NCBI RefSeq assembly: GCF_030272615.1
Contig: NC_081415.1
Span: 190,740,270-190,804,269 of the forward strand
Reading direction: 5' to 3'
Source: Cryptomeria japonica
Taxonomy: Eukaryota; Streptophyta; Pinopsida; Cupressales; Cupressaceae
DNA length: 64,000 nt
Position 1 is the stretch's first letter. The number at the start of each line of letters is the position of its first letter. Positions 1 through 12,492 of the stretch are shown here, one piece after another. The translations under genes and the position numbers were made by a program. The notes below the pieces were generated by a model. The model was not told the origin of the DNA, made no database searches, and was given only the letters and a program-made list of their open reading frames with translations.

Positions 1-143
1 TTTAAAGCTATTATGTGAGGTTCTAGGTTTCTATTATTTATGTCTTTGTTGAGTTGTCCAAACACACCTAAAAAAAATAGATTCAAATATATGCATTATC
101 AATCATCTTATGTGTTCACTATATAATTCGTCGTTTCTTCTTT

Positions 144-341
144 TATAAAGAAAGGATAAACGCTTTTGATCTAGAGCTATGAACTGATGAGATCACAGAT
201 GGGAGACCTCGTTCTCATTTCAAACATTCAACAATCCCACCTATAAAGAAGGGGTAAATGCTTTTGACCCAGAGCTATGAATCAGTAACATCACAAATGA
301 GAGATGTCGTTACCATTTTAAACATTCAACAATACCACCCT
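144..341. repeat. two-copy tandem duplication, unit about 98 bp
   Basis: Two diverged copies stand head to tail, each starting with TATAAAGAA followed by a stretch containing GCTTTTGA, GAGCTATGAA and CAAACATTCAACAAT or its close variant. The second copy starts near 242. Mismatches are scattered, so the duplication is old. There is no coding capacity. It is probably part of a decayed transposon, but no termini are visible. Confidence 0.7.
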
Positions 342-539
342 AATGGGGTTTGAACCTTGATGACAAGAACAACATCACAACCTAACCATCACATCATGCC
401 ACCATGGACAATTGGTTGTTTCTTTGACATAACTTGTGAAAATGATTTTTTTGGTCTATTTTTTATTTATAGATCTAATGACTGCTAGTGCTTAAACTTT
501 ACAATTAATAGGTCAAAGTAAAAAAGAAGGGTTCAATTG

Positions 540-1115
540 TTGTGCATAACAATAACAACAATTATAGTAAGTTCATTTATTGTGTTCTCTCCCCCTACAT
601 ATTTTTGAGAGTTAAATTGATCGATTGGTGCTAAATTTAAAATAATTTGTTAAAAACCATTGTTTTGCATAACCATAGCAACTATTAGAGTGTTGTTGTG
701 CATAACCATATCAACTATTAGAGTATTCATCTATTGGGTCTTTTGTTCTAAATGTTTTTGGAAGTTAGACTAGTTGATTGATGTTGACATAAGAGAAAAA
801 AGGGTAATTGTTGTGTACAACCATAGTAGCTATTGGAGTGTGCTTATTTATTGGATCCTCTCTCCTAAATGTTTTTGAGAGTTAAATAAATCAATTGATG
901 TTGGAGTAAAGAGAGGAAGGCATTGATGTGCATAACCCTAGTAGCTATTAAACTATGCTCATCTAATAGATCCTCTCCTAAATATTTTTGGGAGTTAAAA
1001 TAATCAATTGATGTTGAACTAAAGAGAGGAAGACATTATTGTGCATAACCCTAGTAGCTATTGGAACATGCTCATCTAATAAATTATCTCCCCTAAATGT
1101 TTTTGGTAGTTACAT
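540..1115. repeat. degenerate tandem repeat, period about 120-130 bp, about five units
   Basis: Each unit carries the landmarks GTGCATAACC, then TAGTAGCTATT or AGCAACTATTAGAG, then ATCTAAT or CTATTGG, then CCTAAATGTTTTTG, then AGTTA, then a TCAATTGATGTTG segment. Units begin near 540, 665, 800, 925 and 1040, and the copy near 690 is partly doubled. Later units agree better with each other than with the first. No open frame spans the array. Confidence 0.65.
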
Positions 1116-2818
1116 ATAACTTAGATTCAATTTCCTAATAACTCAAAATTATTCAATCGCTTAGTTAATTATAAGTGAAAAATTCTAGCAAAACTCACCC
1201 AATTATTCAAATGTGAGGCTCCAATTCCCCTTATTTAAAAAATACACCAAGTACCTAAAGGAGGGAAGTCTATTAGATTCATTATGTCACTCAAGTGTGT
1301 TTATTTAATAATTTGTGGTTTTTGAGGGACAATTTAAAAATGTTATAACTAGGAAACCAAATTAAGTGATGATTAGTATTAATAAATCTTAATTAAGTGG
1401 CAAGGAGATGAATGTATGGAGCTTGAGTTTAATTTTAAAATAATTAATGGATAAAATGAATATTTAAACTTCTGATTCTTAATAGTTGTGTCCTTGACAA
1501 TTGACATAAACATTGCCTTTTATGTTAAAAATCCTTGTGGTCATAGTCATCAATTGGACACAATCCCACCATAGAAAATATTTTTTCTTGGAATTCATAA
1601 TGCTTAGAGGTTGAGGAAACTTATAATTATCACCCTTTTATTTAGTGTGTATATCATCACCATGAGTGACATACTATATCATAACTCTAAAAAGGATATG
1701 AATAATTTGGTTTTTTCAAAAAAATTGTAATGAAGTTTTTTTTGCATTGTATAGGTTAACTTAGGATATTTTGTATTGAATGAAGTTCAAAATATTATAA
1801 CAATATTTTACTATTAATAGTTTCAACAAAGAATAAATCCATTTTAAGAGTAATTAAAAGTAAAAATTCACAATAGATGACAAGTTAGAATTACTTATCT
1901 TTCAAATTATTTTATAATAGGAATATCAATATCAATATCAATAAATTCAATTAAATGGATGATGGGTTGATGGATCTTTTTGATATATTGAAATTAATCA
2001 TATCTTTGTTTCAAAGTGTCTTCTTGATTTAGAATAGTTCATCAACACCCTTAATTATCTTGACAATCTTGATTCTTAGGTTACCTCTCTTGATTATACT
2101 ATAATAATTTTCATTGTTCATGTATGTTGTCCACTTGTTTGGTCAATATAACATGTGGATTCAATGTGTAGTCAGATTTTCTATCTAAATGAATAGGTTA
2201 GTGTATAGTGATAGATTGCCAACCTTTATAAGATAATTAGATTTGAAAAAATAGCATAACATCTATATTTCCAAATATAATGAATAATCACTTGTTTGCA
2301 AGTTTCAAATACATTATTTTAATAGATAAATAACCCTTGGAGGATAGCATAAAATGTAGCAAAGATGGATGACTAAATGTACTAAGTAAAAGGAAAAAAA
2401 TAAAAAAATATGTTTAAGGGACTTCTTACAAGAGGAAAAAGAGAGGGATTATTATGAAGGGAGTGGACGTGTTTCACACAAGGATTTTGAAGTGAACAAT
2501 TTTCTAGTGAGTAAGCTAGGATTTAAAATTCCAAAGAGAGGTGCTTAGTTTGATCCATTTAGAGTAGGAGAAGGATTTTTCATTTATCATTAAGTCAAAG
2601 GGCACACTAAAAAGAAGGTAGTGGAAATACATAAATAAATTTGAAAATAAATGCATTAGGTTTAGTACCATTTCACCACCTCTAATCATAAAAAAATTAC
2701 ACTTGTAGAATGCTAGACATTGTAAGAAAAAGAGGGCTAAATTATAACAACTAATATAGTGACATATCATTTTTTTTTGTATTAGATATAATTTAAATGA
2801 CAATACAAAAAATAAAAA
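1116..2818. other. AT-rich DNA, no gene seen
   Basis: About 1.7 kb of strongly AT-rich sequence with only short chance reading frames and a short ATATCA triplication near 1921-1942. I see no conserved protein motif, LTR boundary or structural RNA. Confidence 0.6.
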
Positions 2819-3540
2819 TGTAGACACCTAAATTTGATCATTATTATTTGATTAAATTTATTTCCATTTCTTCTAATGTCTAACCGCTAATTAAATAATT
2901 TTTTATTTAATTAAGCCCATTTCTTCCATAATCTTGGCTAAATTAATTAATTTACCTATCCATCCCTCCCTTGGTCCCATTTGATTAAATAAATTTTATT
3001 ATTTATTTAATTAAGAATCCCTTTCCTCCTTTATCTATAGCCCACATGTTGAATTAAACAAATTCATTTAATTTAAATCCCTTTTCTTCCTGCACTTGGA
3101 ATTAAAATCTATTTTTAATTCTCTCAACTCATTCTCTCTCCACCCATCACATCCTCCTACATTTCATAATCATCCCCCTTAAACATGTGCACATTACTAA
3201 TCCTAAAGACTAGCCTCCAAAGTCAACCATGTCCACCTCAACCTCAAATGCTAGGTACTTCTTCGTCCAACTTTGTCTCTTCCAAGGAATAAAGAATTCC
3301 TTTATTCCTAGATCCCCCAAGTACCTTGGAGTGTGAGGACAAGAAATGCCTTTATGGCGAATCCTCCTTACACTCTTCCCCATACATTCCCTCAACCACC
3401 TTGTCCTCTCACCTTCTCACATGTTCACACTTGTCAACCTCACAATGAGTGTGAGATCCCTAAGCCTTCCAATCTCGTAGATCTTTACTTTTGATCCTAG
3501 CCCTTCATTTGGCCAATTCCAACACTGAATTAAAAACAAT
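2819..3540 (+). mobile_element. relic LTR related to the LTR of the gypsy element at 58022
   Basis: It begins TGTAGACACC, like the LTR start TGTAGACACT at 58022, and is followed by the same style of alternating blocks: TTAATTAAATAA and TTTATTTAATTAA runs separated by pyrimidine segments such as CCCATTTCTTCC and CCCTTTCCTCC. No internal region or second LTR can be attached, and the right-hand limit is uncertain. It could be a solo LTR or a truncated fragment of a sister family. Confidence 0.42.
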
Positions 3541-4309
3541 CCTCATTCTCGCATCATGCAACTTTGAGTCCATAATACTTGAGCATTCTTAGGTCATCTT
3601 CATGCAAGTTTGAGCAATCTTGGAGCTACCATACCATTATGTTGTCAAATTTGTGAGCACACATCTAATCCAATATTGAAGGACATATCGTTGCATCAAA
3701 AGGGATATTCGACAATGTTAGGTTTGATTAGTTTTTTACTCTTACCTTTTTTGTCCAATCATGATGTTGTGTTAATTTGTGTGTTTTGGGTATTTTTGTT
3801 GTTGTTTATGTCCTTTGAACTCACTTTTTAGCCGACATAGTTAAATGTTTCCTCAATTGCATGTTTAACGTGCAAATTTGTCTAACTCTAAGAAAATTTG
3901 TTAATAGTTGTTGCAACTTCCTCTATAATGTCTAAGCACTCTCCAAGCAAAAATCCATGAAGTATAAGTACCAAAATGTGTCCCCAGGGAGCTTGGTGTC
4001 ATCTAATGTCAATAATATCGTAGATGTATTGAGATTGGACATGTTGACATGTCAGAGTTCTTGGATAGAATATAAACCAACAACCAGTGCTAGCTTATAT
4101 GCAATCCATCTTGAATAGTGGTATTCATCTAGCATATTCATTTCTCGTGTGAGGGCATGACCCAAAAAAAAATTTAGCAGTGGCTGCTCAATTTGAGAAA
4201 GAGAGAAAAAGAGTAAGGTACACAGACGGGAAAGTGCTTATAAAGTTGGGTGAAGAGTTATTTGCTAAAATCTTCCAATGTCCAATTACAAAAGTGTAAT
4301 GTTGTGAAA
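3541..4309. other. intergenic, no gene seen
   Basis: Mixed-composition sequence with one short open frame (3610-3831) that has no recognisable domain. No repeat structure is evident. It may be the distal part of one of the two flanking relic LTRs. Confidence 0.5.
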
Positions 4310-5515
4310 ATTGGGAATTAGGGTTTCACCAAGTAAATCCACTAAATAATCCAATTAACACCACATACATTGAAAGAGGAGTGAACCCAATAGATCTAGG
4401 CTCAATCCAAGCGAGGAAAGAGACTAATATTCTGATTGGATTCACCGATTGGGGTTTGTTTATCATCTTTCTAAGTTGAATTTGTAATGTAATTGTGAAA
4501 TTTGGGCAAGGTGAGGGATAATTGAGGTAAATTGATAGAATTAGTAAGCTATATATGTCCCATGGAGCCACCAATTGAGATCTAGGAAAAAGAAGATGTT
4601 TAGAACCTATTCTCAAAAGTTTAGCCTAATTTTTCAACACCAGGTAGCACAAATCTACCTTGGTCCTTTGAAATTTCTGCCGATGAAAGCTAAACCTATT
4701 CGTCGCTATCGACACTGCCAGATTTCTTGAGTATAGCTCTTGCACTTGTTCCTAGACATAGAAATAAAGGGAAAGATGTTGGGAATAGGGATTTACCTAA
4801 GTCAAACCCTAGTTTAGGAATTAACCTTGAAAGAAATAATACAAATACTGAAATAAATGTTAAGGAGATATACCTCAGATCTATAATTATTGATGATGCT
4901 GCAATGCTTTTTGAATGTAATCACAAATGTTGAATGTAATTTGGCATGACAAACACGTGGACATGGAAAACTCTAATCACACATACATGCTTCCAAGAAG
5001 ATTGATGTAACTTTTCTCCACAATGCTTGAATGATGAATATGCAGACTTGAATCTCTGAAAATGCTTGATGATGAATGCTTCATGGATGCATGAATAATA
5101 CAAATGGAGTCTTTGATTTCTTCTAGGTCTAAAATTAATTGATAGGATGTCTTTCTATAGGGTTCCCTAGGCAAATTATCAATTAGGCCGACCTCCAACA
5201 GTCATGTGTAGCCCCTAGAATCAAATGCTATTGAGGAGATATAGAACCTAGCCCATTTAAGAGGGACCACAACATTTTTGGGCACCTTGGTCCAAACCAA
5301 GGCATCCCACACCCTAGTCCTTCTACAAACATGACCAAAATAAATAGCTAGGGGGGAGGGTATCTCATGATAAGACCCACCAAAGGGTCTTCATGACATC
5401 AAAGTTGGAGAATAGGGTCAAATCAGATCTAGAGAGGGGATGAGGATAGGACATGCTAAAGTGGGAGCATAAACATGAGGTATAAATTGGATCGGTTACA
5501 ATTTACGATGCTACA
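4310..5515 (-). mobile_element. relic LTR of a GYP1/GYP2-like element (minus strand)
   Basis: Read on the minus strand, the sequence from 5515 starts TGTAGCATCGTAAATTGT, close to the GYP1 LTR start TGTAGCGTCGTAAATTGT. Just outside it (5516-5532) lies a tract reading AAAGTGGGGACTAAA on the minus strand, like the GYP1 polypurine tract. Inside, the plus-strand segment near 4770-4850 (AGGGATTTACC, TCAAACCCTAGTTT, GGAATTAACC) matches the equivalent part of the GYP2 LTR, and GGGCACCTTGGTCC near 5280 matches the GC-rich array of the GYP1 LTR. The left end is not defined. It would be a 3' LTR whose element body lies to the right and is badly decayed. Confidence 0.55.
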
Positions 5516-6640
5516 TTTAGTCCCCACTTTAACGAGAGTATAAGACTATGCAAATACTTGTGGTAAAGTAGAAAAATGAGAGAGAGGAGCAATTAGGAGT
5601 GAGATCACAAGGAGATAAGACATCATTGATTTCAAGGAACCAAGCCCCAATCTTAGGATGTTAACTCACACAATCACATGCAAGGAAACAAAAAACAAGA
5701 CAAAGAAAAAAAGGAAAACAAAGACAAAATACACACAACACATTAAGGCTCTGAGTCAACTAGTTGAGGATATTGGCATATTGTTGACATTGACATCAAC
5801 ATGATCAAATGTAGTGTTGATCTAGTTGAGTCTGCAAGGAGAGATGAAGTGCAAAAATGTTGGCTCGAGTTGGCTTCAGGTTGGTTCAGATTCGGCTCAG
5901 AGCTTCCTCACTTTTCATGTCAATTGGAAGCCTCTTCATGTTGACTCAACACTTCACATTGTGTCAAGTATGTGCATTTCAGTGAGACATTAATTCTGTC
6001 TTGCCAGTAGGATGCCTTTCGATGTGACTTTGCACTTCAGCATGACCTTTTTTGGGCTCTGCAGACTCCAAACATCATATCGATATTCTATTTTTTTGGC
6101 GAAACAGTCATTGGGTCTTAGCGACACGGTTTTCTTGTTCGATATGACATCAAGCCGGTCTTGGTGATACAATGTTTTTTGGTATGATCCTGCTTTTCGG
6201 TAAAACTCCACTTTGGGCTTATCAAATATCAAGTGGTATATTGAAATCCCCCGTTTCATTGTGACTTTAGTCTAGTTTGCCTGACATGGGTTCTGGTTCG
6301 GTGTGACATTGGTTGAGTCTTGTCGACATGTCTTCATGCGGAGCTGCGGGGTTAGCTTCTTTGAGCAAGTTCATCTTGTCACACAATCACGCGTTAATCC
6401 AGGCCATCCAATTGAGGAAAATTGGTCTCCATTAAGTGCACGAGTATCTTTGTAATGTTAGGCCCACTTTACCCATGTGTCTATTGGTACCCATTTGGTA
6501 GTTGTTGATTGGTCCACCCAGGCTGTGATTTTTCATGTGGGGCCCTTCATTCTTTTGTTTGATGTGGAGATTACTCTTTGCAGTGATCTAATCTCTGACA
6601 TGGATTAGAAACTGGAAGTAGATGCAATTAATGATTGTGG
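5516..6640. other. decayed internal region or spacer, no gene
   Basis: The first about 100 bases (GAGAGTATAAG, then GGTAAAGTA) resemble the segment next to the GYP2 polypurine tract (GGGAGTATAAG, then GGTAAAGTAC), so this is probably the 3' untranslated part of the old minus-strand element. From about 5970 to 6310 a degenerate motif close to TTTCAGTGTGACATT recurs. No protein domain is recognisable. Confidence 0.45.
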
Positions 6641-7286
6641 TCAATTAGCAACAGAGTAGATTTTAGAGGCTCGAGAAGAACACATTTGAATATCCTTTTT
6701 GGAGGGAATAAATTTGATTGTACAGTGAAGTTTGCTAAGTGTGACAAGTTGTGTAAGCAAATGAGTCAAGGTAAGTATGCAGGCACGCAGATGTGTGGAA
6801 ACAAAATGAGCCATGTGCAAAATAAAAAAGGCAGCAGAATTAGAGAAAATTATATATGCTAAAGAGTGAATTTTTGAAGGTAGATTTTGAGTGTAGGTGT
6901 GAAATGATAGTAAGAGAGTGTGCAGAGGCAAGTAAGAAGAGAGAAAAAAATAGAGACTAGAAGATAGAGTGCTAAGACAAGTAAACGAGAAAAGAACTAG
7001 AGATAAGAAAATTCAGTGCAGATGCTAGCAATTGAGAAAGGTGAATCACACGAAGTATGAAAGTGTGAGAGCAATATATCAGGTAGAGATTACACAGTGA
7101 CATGCAGAGATAAATAAAGGACCAAAAGTAAAATACTAAGCTAAATGACAGAGGTCAAAAAGCAGAAGAGAAATATCAAAGAGTCAATATAATGGAGCAA
7201 CAAGACAAACATAACAATTTGAATCAAAGGGTTACAAAATTCATTTGTAACAAGGTGTCTCAATGTATTTGAAATTAATTATTAAG

Positions 7287-7715
7287 TTAATGTATGTCAT
7301 CTAAGTGGGTGCTCAGATTAGGGGTTGGTGCTCCTTTGAGTTGGTGCTCATAAAAATCAGGGGTTGGTGCTCCTTTGGGTTGGTTCCTATAAACTTGAGG
7401 GGTTGGTGCTCCTTTGGATTGGTACCCATAAACAAAGTAATTAGGCTTTCCACTGTGAGGTTGGATTAGAGAAATAGACTCTAGAAACATTTCTTAGTGA
7501 GGTTTTTCCCCACCATGGGTTTTCCTCATAGATCTTGTGTTATGTGTTTTTCTTGTGTGTGTGTGTGAGTGTGCAAATATGTTCGATATCTCTATTCATA
7601 GATTCCTGATTTATGGTATTAAAGTTTAGACCTTTTAGAAAGTTCAATTTTTTTATTACCATTGATTCACCCCTCATCTCAGTGGTCCATTTGTGTTCCT
7701 TTAGAAGAGACCTTG
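7287..7715 (+). mobile_element. relic LTR end of the LARD1 family
   Basis: The stretch contains GGGGTTGGTGCTCC, then TTTCCACTGTGAGG, GATTAGAGAAATAGACTC, CATTTCTTAGTGAGGTTTTT and GGTTTTCCTCATA, in the same order as the end of the LARD1 LTR near 40898-41040. It finishes with ATTGATTCACCCC and CTCAGTGG, matching the LARD1 LTR terminus near 41160-41185. The first motif is expanded to three tandem copies (7322-7420, period about 40 bp), whereas LARD1 has one. The part upstream (6640-7286) is purine-rich and probably belongs to the same LTR, but I cannot align it confidently. Confidence 0.6.
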
Positions 7716-7984
7716 ATAATCAAAATGTCTCAACTACTAATATCATTCCCAAAATGCTATCACAAGAACACAATCAATCACATAAAAAGAGAAAGAGCAT
7801 GCATCAAATGACGAACCATGAGCTGCAAATACAAAAGCTATGAGCTCATGGGGAAGAGAAAAGAGAGAGGACATGGATGTCACGAGCTAGCAAGCTATGT
7901 TATGATAGGTGATCCATGTTGGGGAGGAGAGTCAGAATAGTCTAGCTATATTTTGCTAGTTCCACTCATCTTGCTACACATGCC

Positions 7985-8260
7985 CCTGTCTAGTTTCATG
8001 AATTGATCATGTTGTATAAGACTTTGTTTTGTCTAGTTTCAAGAATGAAACAACCTATATAAGACATGAAATGAAAATGCAAATGTGTTTGGTTTTAAGA
8101 ACATTTTGTATAAGACTTTGTTTTGTCTAGTTTTGAGAATGTGTGACCCCATATAAGACATTAAAATGTTGCATCCAATTTTGAGCATGAAGCATATCGA
8201 ATAAGACTTTGTTTTGTCTGGTTTCAAGTCTGAACACCTTGTATAAGACATGCAAAATAT
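7985..8260. repeat. tandem repeat, period about 90-95 bp, three copies
   Basis: The 18-mer ATAAGACTTTGTTTTGTC recurs near 8016, 8110 and 8200, each time followed by TAGTTT or TGGTTT and AAG or GAG, then by a weaker ATATAAGACAT or GTATAAGACAT segment. A partial copy precedes it at 7985. It is noncoding. Confidence 0.7.
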
Positions 8261-8280
8261 AGTATAATATGGTACTAAGA

Positions 8281-9080
8281 GGGATATATGCTATGCCTCC
8301 CTTAAGATGTCAACATAGTTCTATACTGATGTCTTAAGGAATATAGAAACAAGGATACACACCTTCAACACCAAGGAGATGTCCTTGTAGGCAACAATGT
8401 TCATAAATCCAAGCTGAAGAGGCATTACTCTTATAAGAAAGGAAAAGATAGTTGAATAAGAGATATCTTGCAACAAGTGTAAAGGGAATCCTTGGAAGGG
8501 AAGAGATCTTTGCTCAAAAGACATTTACCTCCAAAAGGAGATTTTGAACAAAAATAAATCATCAATGAAAAGAGAGGAAGGAGAACAAGAATGCATACCT
8601 CCCCCCTATTGCTAGGTGAAAGGGATTCTTGATGAAGGATGACATACTTTTGACCCAAAGTGAACTATTTGTTTAAAATAGATTTACATTGCCAAGTGTA
8701 GAAGAGGTTTTATTCAAAGATACACACCTCTTGCATAAGAGAGAATCCTTGAGAAAATAAAAATTTCACAAAAGGAATGACATCATATCGTAAGAAAACA
8801 CCTCTCAAAAAAGGAAAAGTGGATCCTTAGGAAGGACAAGAAATATCAATGCCCCCTAATCATAGGGAAAAAGAGAAGGATTACACAACCTTCAAAGAGA
8901 TATTATACATAAGAAGATGCACCACTTCAAACAAATAAAGGTCCTAACAAGGAACACACATGTACTCGCATGAAGGAATATTCAATTCAAGAAAAGACAT
9001 CAAGATATGCACAACCTAACTCTAAAGAAGAAGAAATATTCAAAAAGGAGAGAGAGAACTAAATATATATTGTGTTGGGA
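8281..9080. other. purine-rich decayed repeat, no gene
   Basis: About 800 bases with loosely recurring phrases such as ACACACCTC, GAATCCTTG and CATACCTCC. This resembles the style of the 3' untranslated region of GYP2 (27000-27300) but is not alignable by eye. There are no domains. Confidence 0.35.
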
Positions 9081-10040
9081 CTTCAAAAATTTTGCCTGAG
9101 TTTGAAGCCCTAGGCTCGAAATTTTGATTTTCAACACCCAGAGTTCATTTTGTAGGATAGCACACCATGTTGGCAACACATGTGTTTTAGGTTGAAAGAT
9201 GTTGAAAATTCATGTGGATGGCGGTTTTCAATGAGACATCGTCTGTTGGCAAGACTAACCTTTTCTCTTATCAGCTCTTGTGTGTTGTGCCGATGGCCTT
9301 CCTTTTCAGTGTGATATCTATGTGTTTGGCTTAAATGTGTTTTGGAGGTGTCCTATCTTGATCTTGGGCCCACTCCATTCGTGTACACATAGGCATACAT
9401 GTGGCTTCCATGAGTTGGATTCCCCGATAGCTAGGCCCATGTTGTTCAAGTGTCTACAAAAGTCCAGGTGGTGAAAATGTGTTGGTTCGTTTAGAGTGAG
9501 CTGCAATTGTGTGGGCCCTTTCATTCATGGTTGAGTGGCACCATGTGGTAAGTGCGGCTTGGTTCTTCTAGTTGTGTGGGGCCCTTGGTGATGTATTGGT
9601 ATATTTTCTTTTCAGTATAGCTTGCCCTTTCAGTAAGACCATTTTACCTTAGGCCGCCCTCTTGTGTTACACTGATATTTCCTCTTTGGTGTGACAAGAG
9701 ATAGGTCATGGCGACATGGTTCTTCTTTTCAGCCAGTCTTTCCCTTTCAGTAAGATGATTTCCTTTGCATACGTAACCATGGAGACATAGCGACATGGAG
9801 TTTTCGGTGTGACACATTTACCATCACATCAAAAGAGGTGGATGCCAATAGATGAAGGTGGACCCCACTTGAACATGTCATTGCTCAGGTGACCAATAAA
9901 TGAACACCAAATGGACATGTGGATGAGGTGGCCCACTACCCCATCTCTTAAGTGGAGTAAATGGTGATCTTTTCCTATAGATCCAACGGTTCGGATTGTC
10001 GTGTGGTTGTGTGATTAATTAAATATGAACAAGAGCTTAA
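9081..10040. other. noncoding, cluster of a short degenerate motif
   Basis: No gene is seen. From about 9220 to 9820 variants of TTTCAGTGTGACA recur (near 9226, 9305, 9629, 9683, 9741, 9800), the same motif as in 5970-6310. The two clusters may be the leader or untranslated region of one old element. Confidence 0.4.
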
Positions 10041-10209
10041 TGTCGCAACCCCACCAGCTTACTTGGCATGGGGGTCCCACAGGAGGCCATGACTAAGAAG
10101 TGGGGACCATGATTGACCATAGTTGACCCACGTTGACATGCTGAGTTTAAGACTGGTGGCTAGTCCATGTGTTAGCTTGTGTGGCATATGGGCCCAACAT
10201 TCAAATAAG

Positions 10210-10712
10210 GAATACAAACAACTATCTCCTGCCACCTCGCATGGTAAGAGTAAGAACGTAAAGGGCACTGCGGGGTAAGAATAGGCCTAGTGGGATTTAT
10301 ATCCCACCACACCGCAATGTGAAAAGTGAATGGCAGAAGGCCTTGTGGGGTATAAGATAAAAGAAGACAGTGTGTGGTCCTGCTACTCCGCACCTAGAAA
10401 AATGAAGAAGATCACCCCCCATGGGGTGACAAAGCATGATGAGCGAATGGGACCCTGCCACCCCACACTGTAAAAAGCAATGAGAAGATGGAATGGAAAG
10501 GTAACATGGAGGTATAGTGAGGGAATTCCCCCTACTATCCCATGGCATCTAAAGCCAAGTTTAAGTGCTCTCGCAGGATAAAATAAGCAAAGAGGATCTG
10601 GTTTCCCCACTATCCCACGATCAGAAAAACTAAAGAGGGAGGAATCTGCAAGGATCAAAACCAAAATGAAAGGAGGTATCCCGCCACCCTGTAGAGGTAG
10701 AAACATGAAGGT
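10210..10712. repeat. degenerate minisatellite, period about 70-80 bp
   Basis: Blocks of the type CCACCCCRC, CCACTATCCC or CCGCCACCC recur every 70-80 bases, each followed by an A-rich segment such as GTGAAAAGTGAATGG, GTAAAAAGCAATGAG or CAGAAAAACTAAAGAG. On the minus strand the repeat makes overlapping reading frames with a 25-residue periodicity, which is a by-product of the array. Confidence 0.55.
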
Positions 10713-10713
10713 T

Positions 10714-10842
10714 GTTACAAGAGCAGATAACGCACGTGTTATTTGATTCGCAAAGTGCCTACTTGCAGTCCGAGAGAAAAATTGTCCGCATAGAGAGGTT
10801 GATGGAGGTTGACCAGAAGACTAATAAGAGGATTTTGAAGAT
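10714..10842 (+). other. left half of the locus interrupted by GYP1
   Basis: An open frame runs through this stretch to the insertion point (a charged segment ending in a run like KTNKRILK). It continues in frame, with several stops, to the right of GYP1 (23545-23850) if one copy of the AAGAT duplication is removed. The right part includes a stop-free run of 63 codons from 23660. I do not recognise the protein. It may be a decayed transposon gene. Confidence 0.28.
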
Positions 10843-12489
10843 TGTAGCGTCGTAAATTGTACGCACTTGCTAAGGCAATACAATTTCACACCTAGTTTAG
10901 CACCCGCCTTGGCGCGGTTTGCATTTCCCCTTTAGCACTTAATTAATCAAATTAATTAGGTCTAAGGTCCTATTTCATCATCCTTCACATCATAAAGTCA
11001 GGCCCTTTCGTTAAAGTGTGCCCCTTTTCATGTTATTTCTCCAATACATCATCTAATCAAAAACCCTAATTAAGTCCTATTTTGAACTTGGGGGCTTGAT
11101 TTCGGGGGTCAAAACATCTCGAAATCACCTGTAACTTTGGGATTCTCTCTAAAATCATCATATCTGACGGCCCTGAAAATTTGGTGAAAAGTTACCAGGA
11201 CCATGGCGCCCGGAGTGCACACGGTCCCGGACTTTTTTCCCGAATTTTTAGGAGCATGATCCAATCATAAAATAAAGCTTAACCCCAAGAAATTGGCAGG
11301 ATATTCAATCTCTAGGTCGGCCAAAAGACGAAATTGCGACCTAGGGTTTCATACATAAGAGCTCTCTTTCTTCATTTGAAGGGATCGAAATCTTGTTTTC
11401 AGGAACCTCATATGCAGCGAAAGAGCAGATCTTTGAAGACTTCAACAACTTTCAACATCCCTCTATCAAGCATTTATCAAATCCATTCATTCATTTAGGG
11501 CTTGGAAGACATTGGAGAACAATAGGAGATTACCGATTGAAGATTGGCTTGTACCTCTCCCTTGGGGGTTGGGTATGATTTCATATTGTTTTCATGTCTT
11601 TGCATAAGCTTCAATATCTCATTTATTCATGCTTTAGATCACTTTGCATCTTGATTTAGAGCATTTACATTATCATTGACAAGCAATTAGGGTTTACTTT
11701 CTAGGTTGCTCTAGTTTGCTTACTTGCATTTTAGATCTTGCACACACACAAGGTCTGCACACACATTACTTTTACAATACAACTTGGCTATTCATGGAGG
11801 TGGAAATCACCGAAGCGGGGGTTTGACTAAGGCAAAACCCTATATAGCCGCCCAAACACCTTTTTCAGATACAAGTGTAGGTTTCGAGACTCGGATGACG
11901 CTGCAGGTTGTAGATCCGGGAAAAGCAGGTCGAGACAGCACCCCACACCAAATTGCAAAGCAAAATACCAGGAAAGGGGCGTGGGGCACCTTGGTCCTAC
12001 CAGGACAGGGGTGCTGGGCACCTTGGTCCCTGGGACAGAGGCGCTGGGTGCCCTGGTCCTCCTGACAGACAGCATTTCAGACAGTTTCCCAGAGTGCAAA
12101 ACAGCAGTTTCGGGTGCAGTTCCGGGACAGAATCAGGACAGTGGCGCCCGCGTCCCCGTCCCGAACATTTTCAGTCAAATTTTGACTCTGGGTACGCATC
12201 TGCATTCTTGTTTTATCCTTGTGTTTAGGGCTTTCCATTGTTTAAGTTCAATTCTGCAATATTGTTGTTAGCTCATACTTGCATTTTAGGGTTAGGAATT
12301 GAACTTGCATAATCTTACCTTTCAAATACAACAAAGGAATAGAAATCCTAATAGGTAGCCCATGGCTCTCTCTTTCACAAAAAGAAGTAGCCAATTGTGT
12401 GATACCTCTAGGCTCTTTCGTATTCCGTAATGTGTGTCAAAAGGTAGGATTAGGGCATGATAACCTAGTCTCGCTTTTTCTCCCACACA
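10843..12489 (+). repeat. GYP1 5' LTR
   Basis: It starts TGTAGCGTCG and ends CCCACACA, directly followed by the primer binding site. It contains a hairpin module at 11195-11230 (GGACC, ATGGCGCCCGGAGTGCACAC, GGTCC core), a GC-rich array of GCTGGG-type units at 11977-12067 and a CTATATAG box near 11841. It is 12 bp shorter than the 3' copy because that copy has an extra GCATT-type duplication near 21961. The short frames inside it are chance frames. Confidence 0.95.
11839..11848 (+). promoter_or_regulatory. possible TATA box in the GYP1 LTR
   Basis: CCCTATATAGCC stands about 1 kb into the LTR and is repeated in the 3' LTR near 22889. It would place the transcription start at about 11870, leaving the GC-rich array in the transcribed leader. 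There is no further support. Confidence 0.35.
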
Positions 12490-12492
12490 TTT

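Noticed and set aside
11827-12271. Overlapping frames on both strands in the GYP1 LTRs, repeated at 22774-23321
   Set aside because: They lie in LTR DNA, run through GC-rich hairpin units, and are identical in both LTRs for that reason only.
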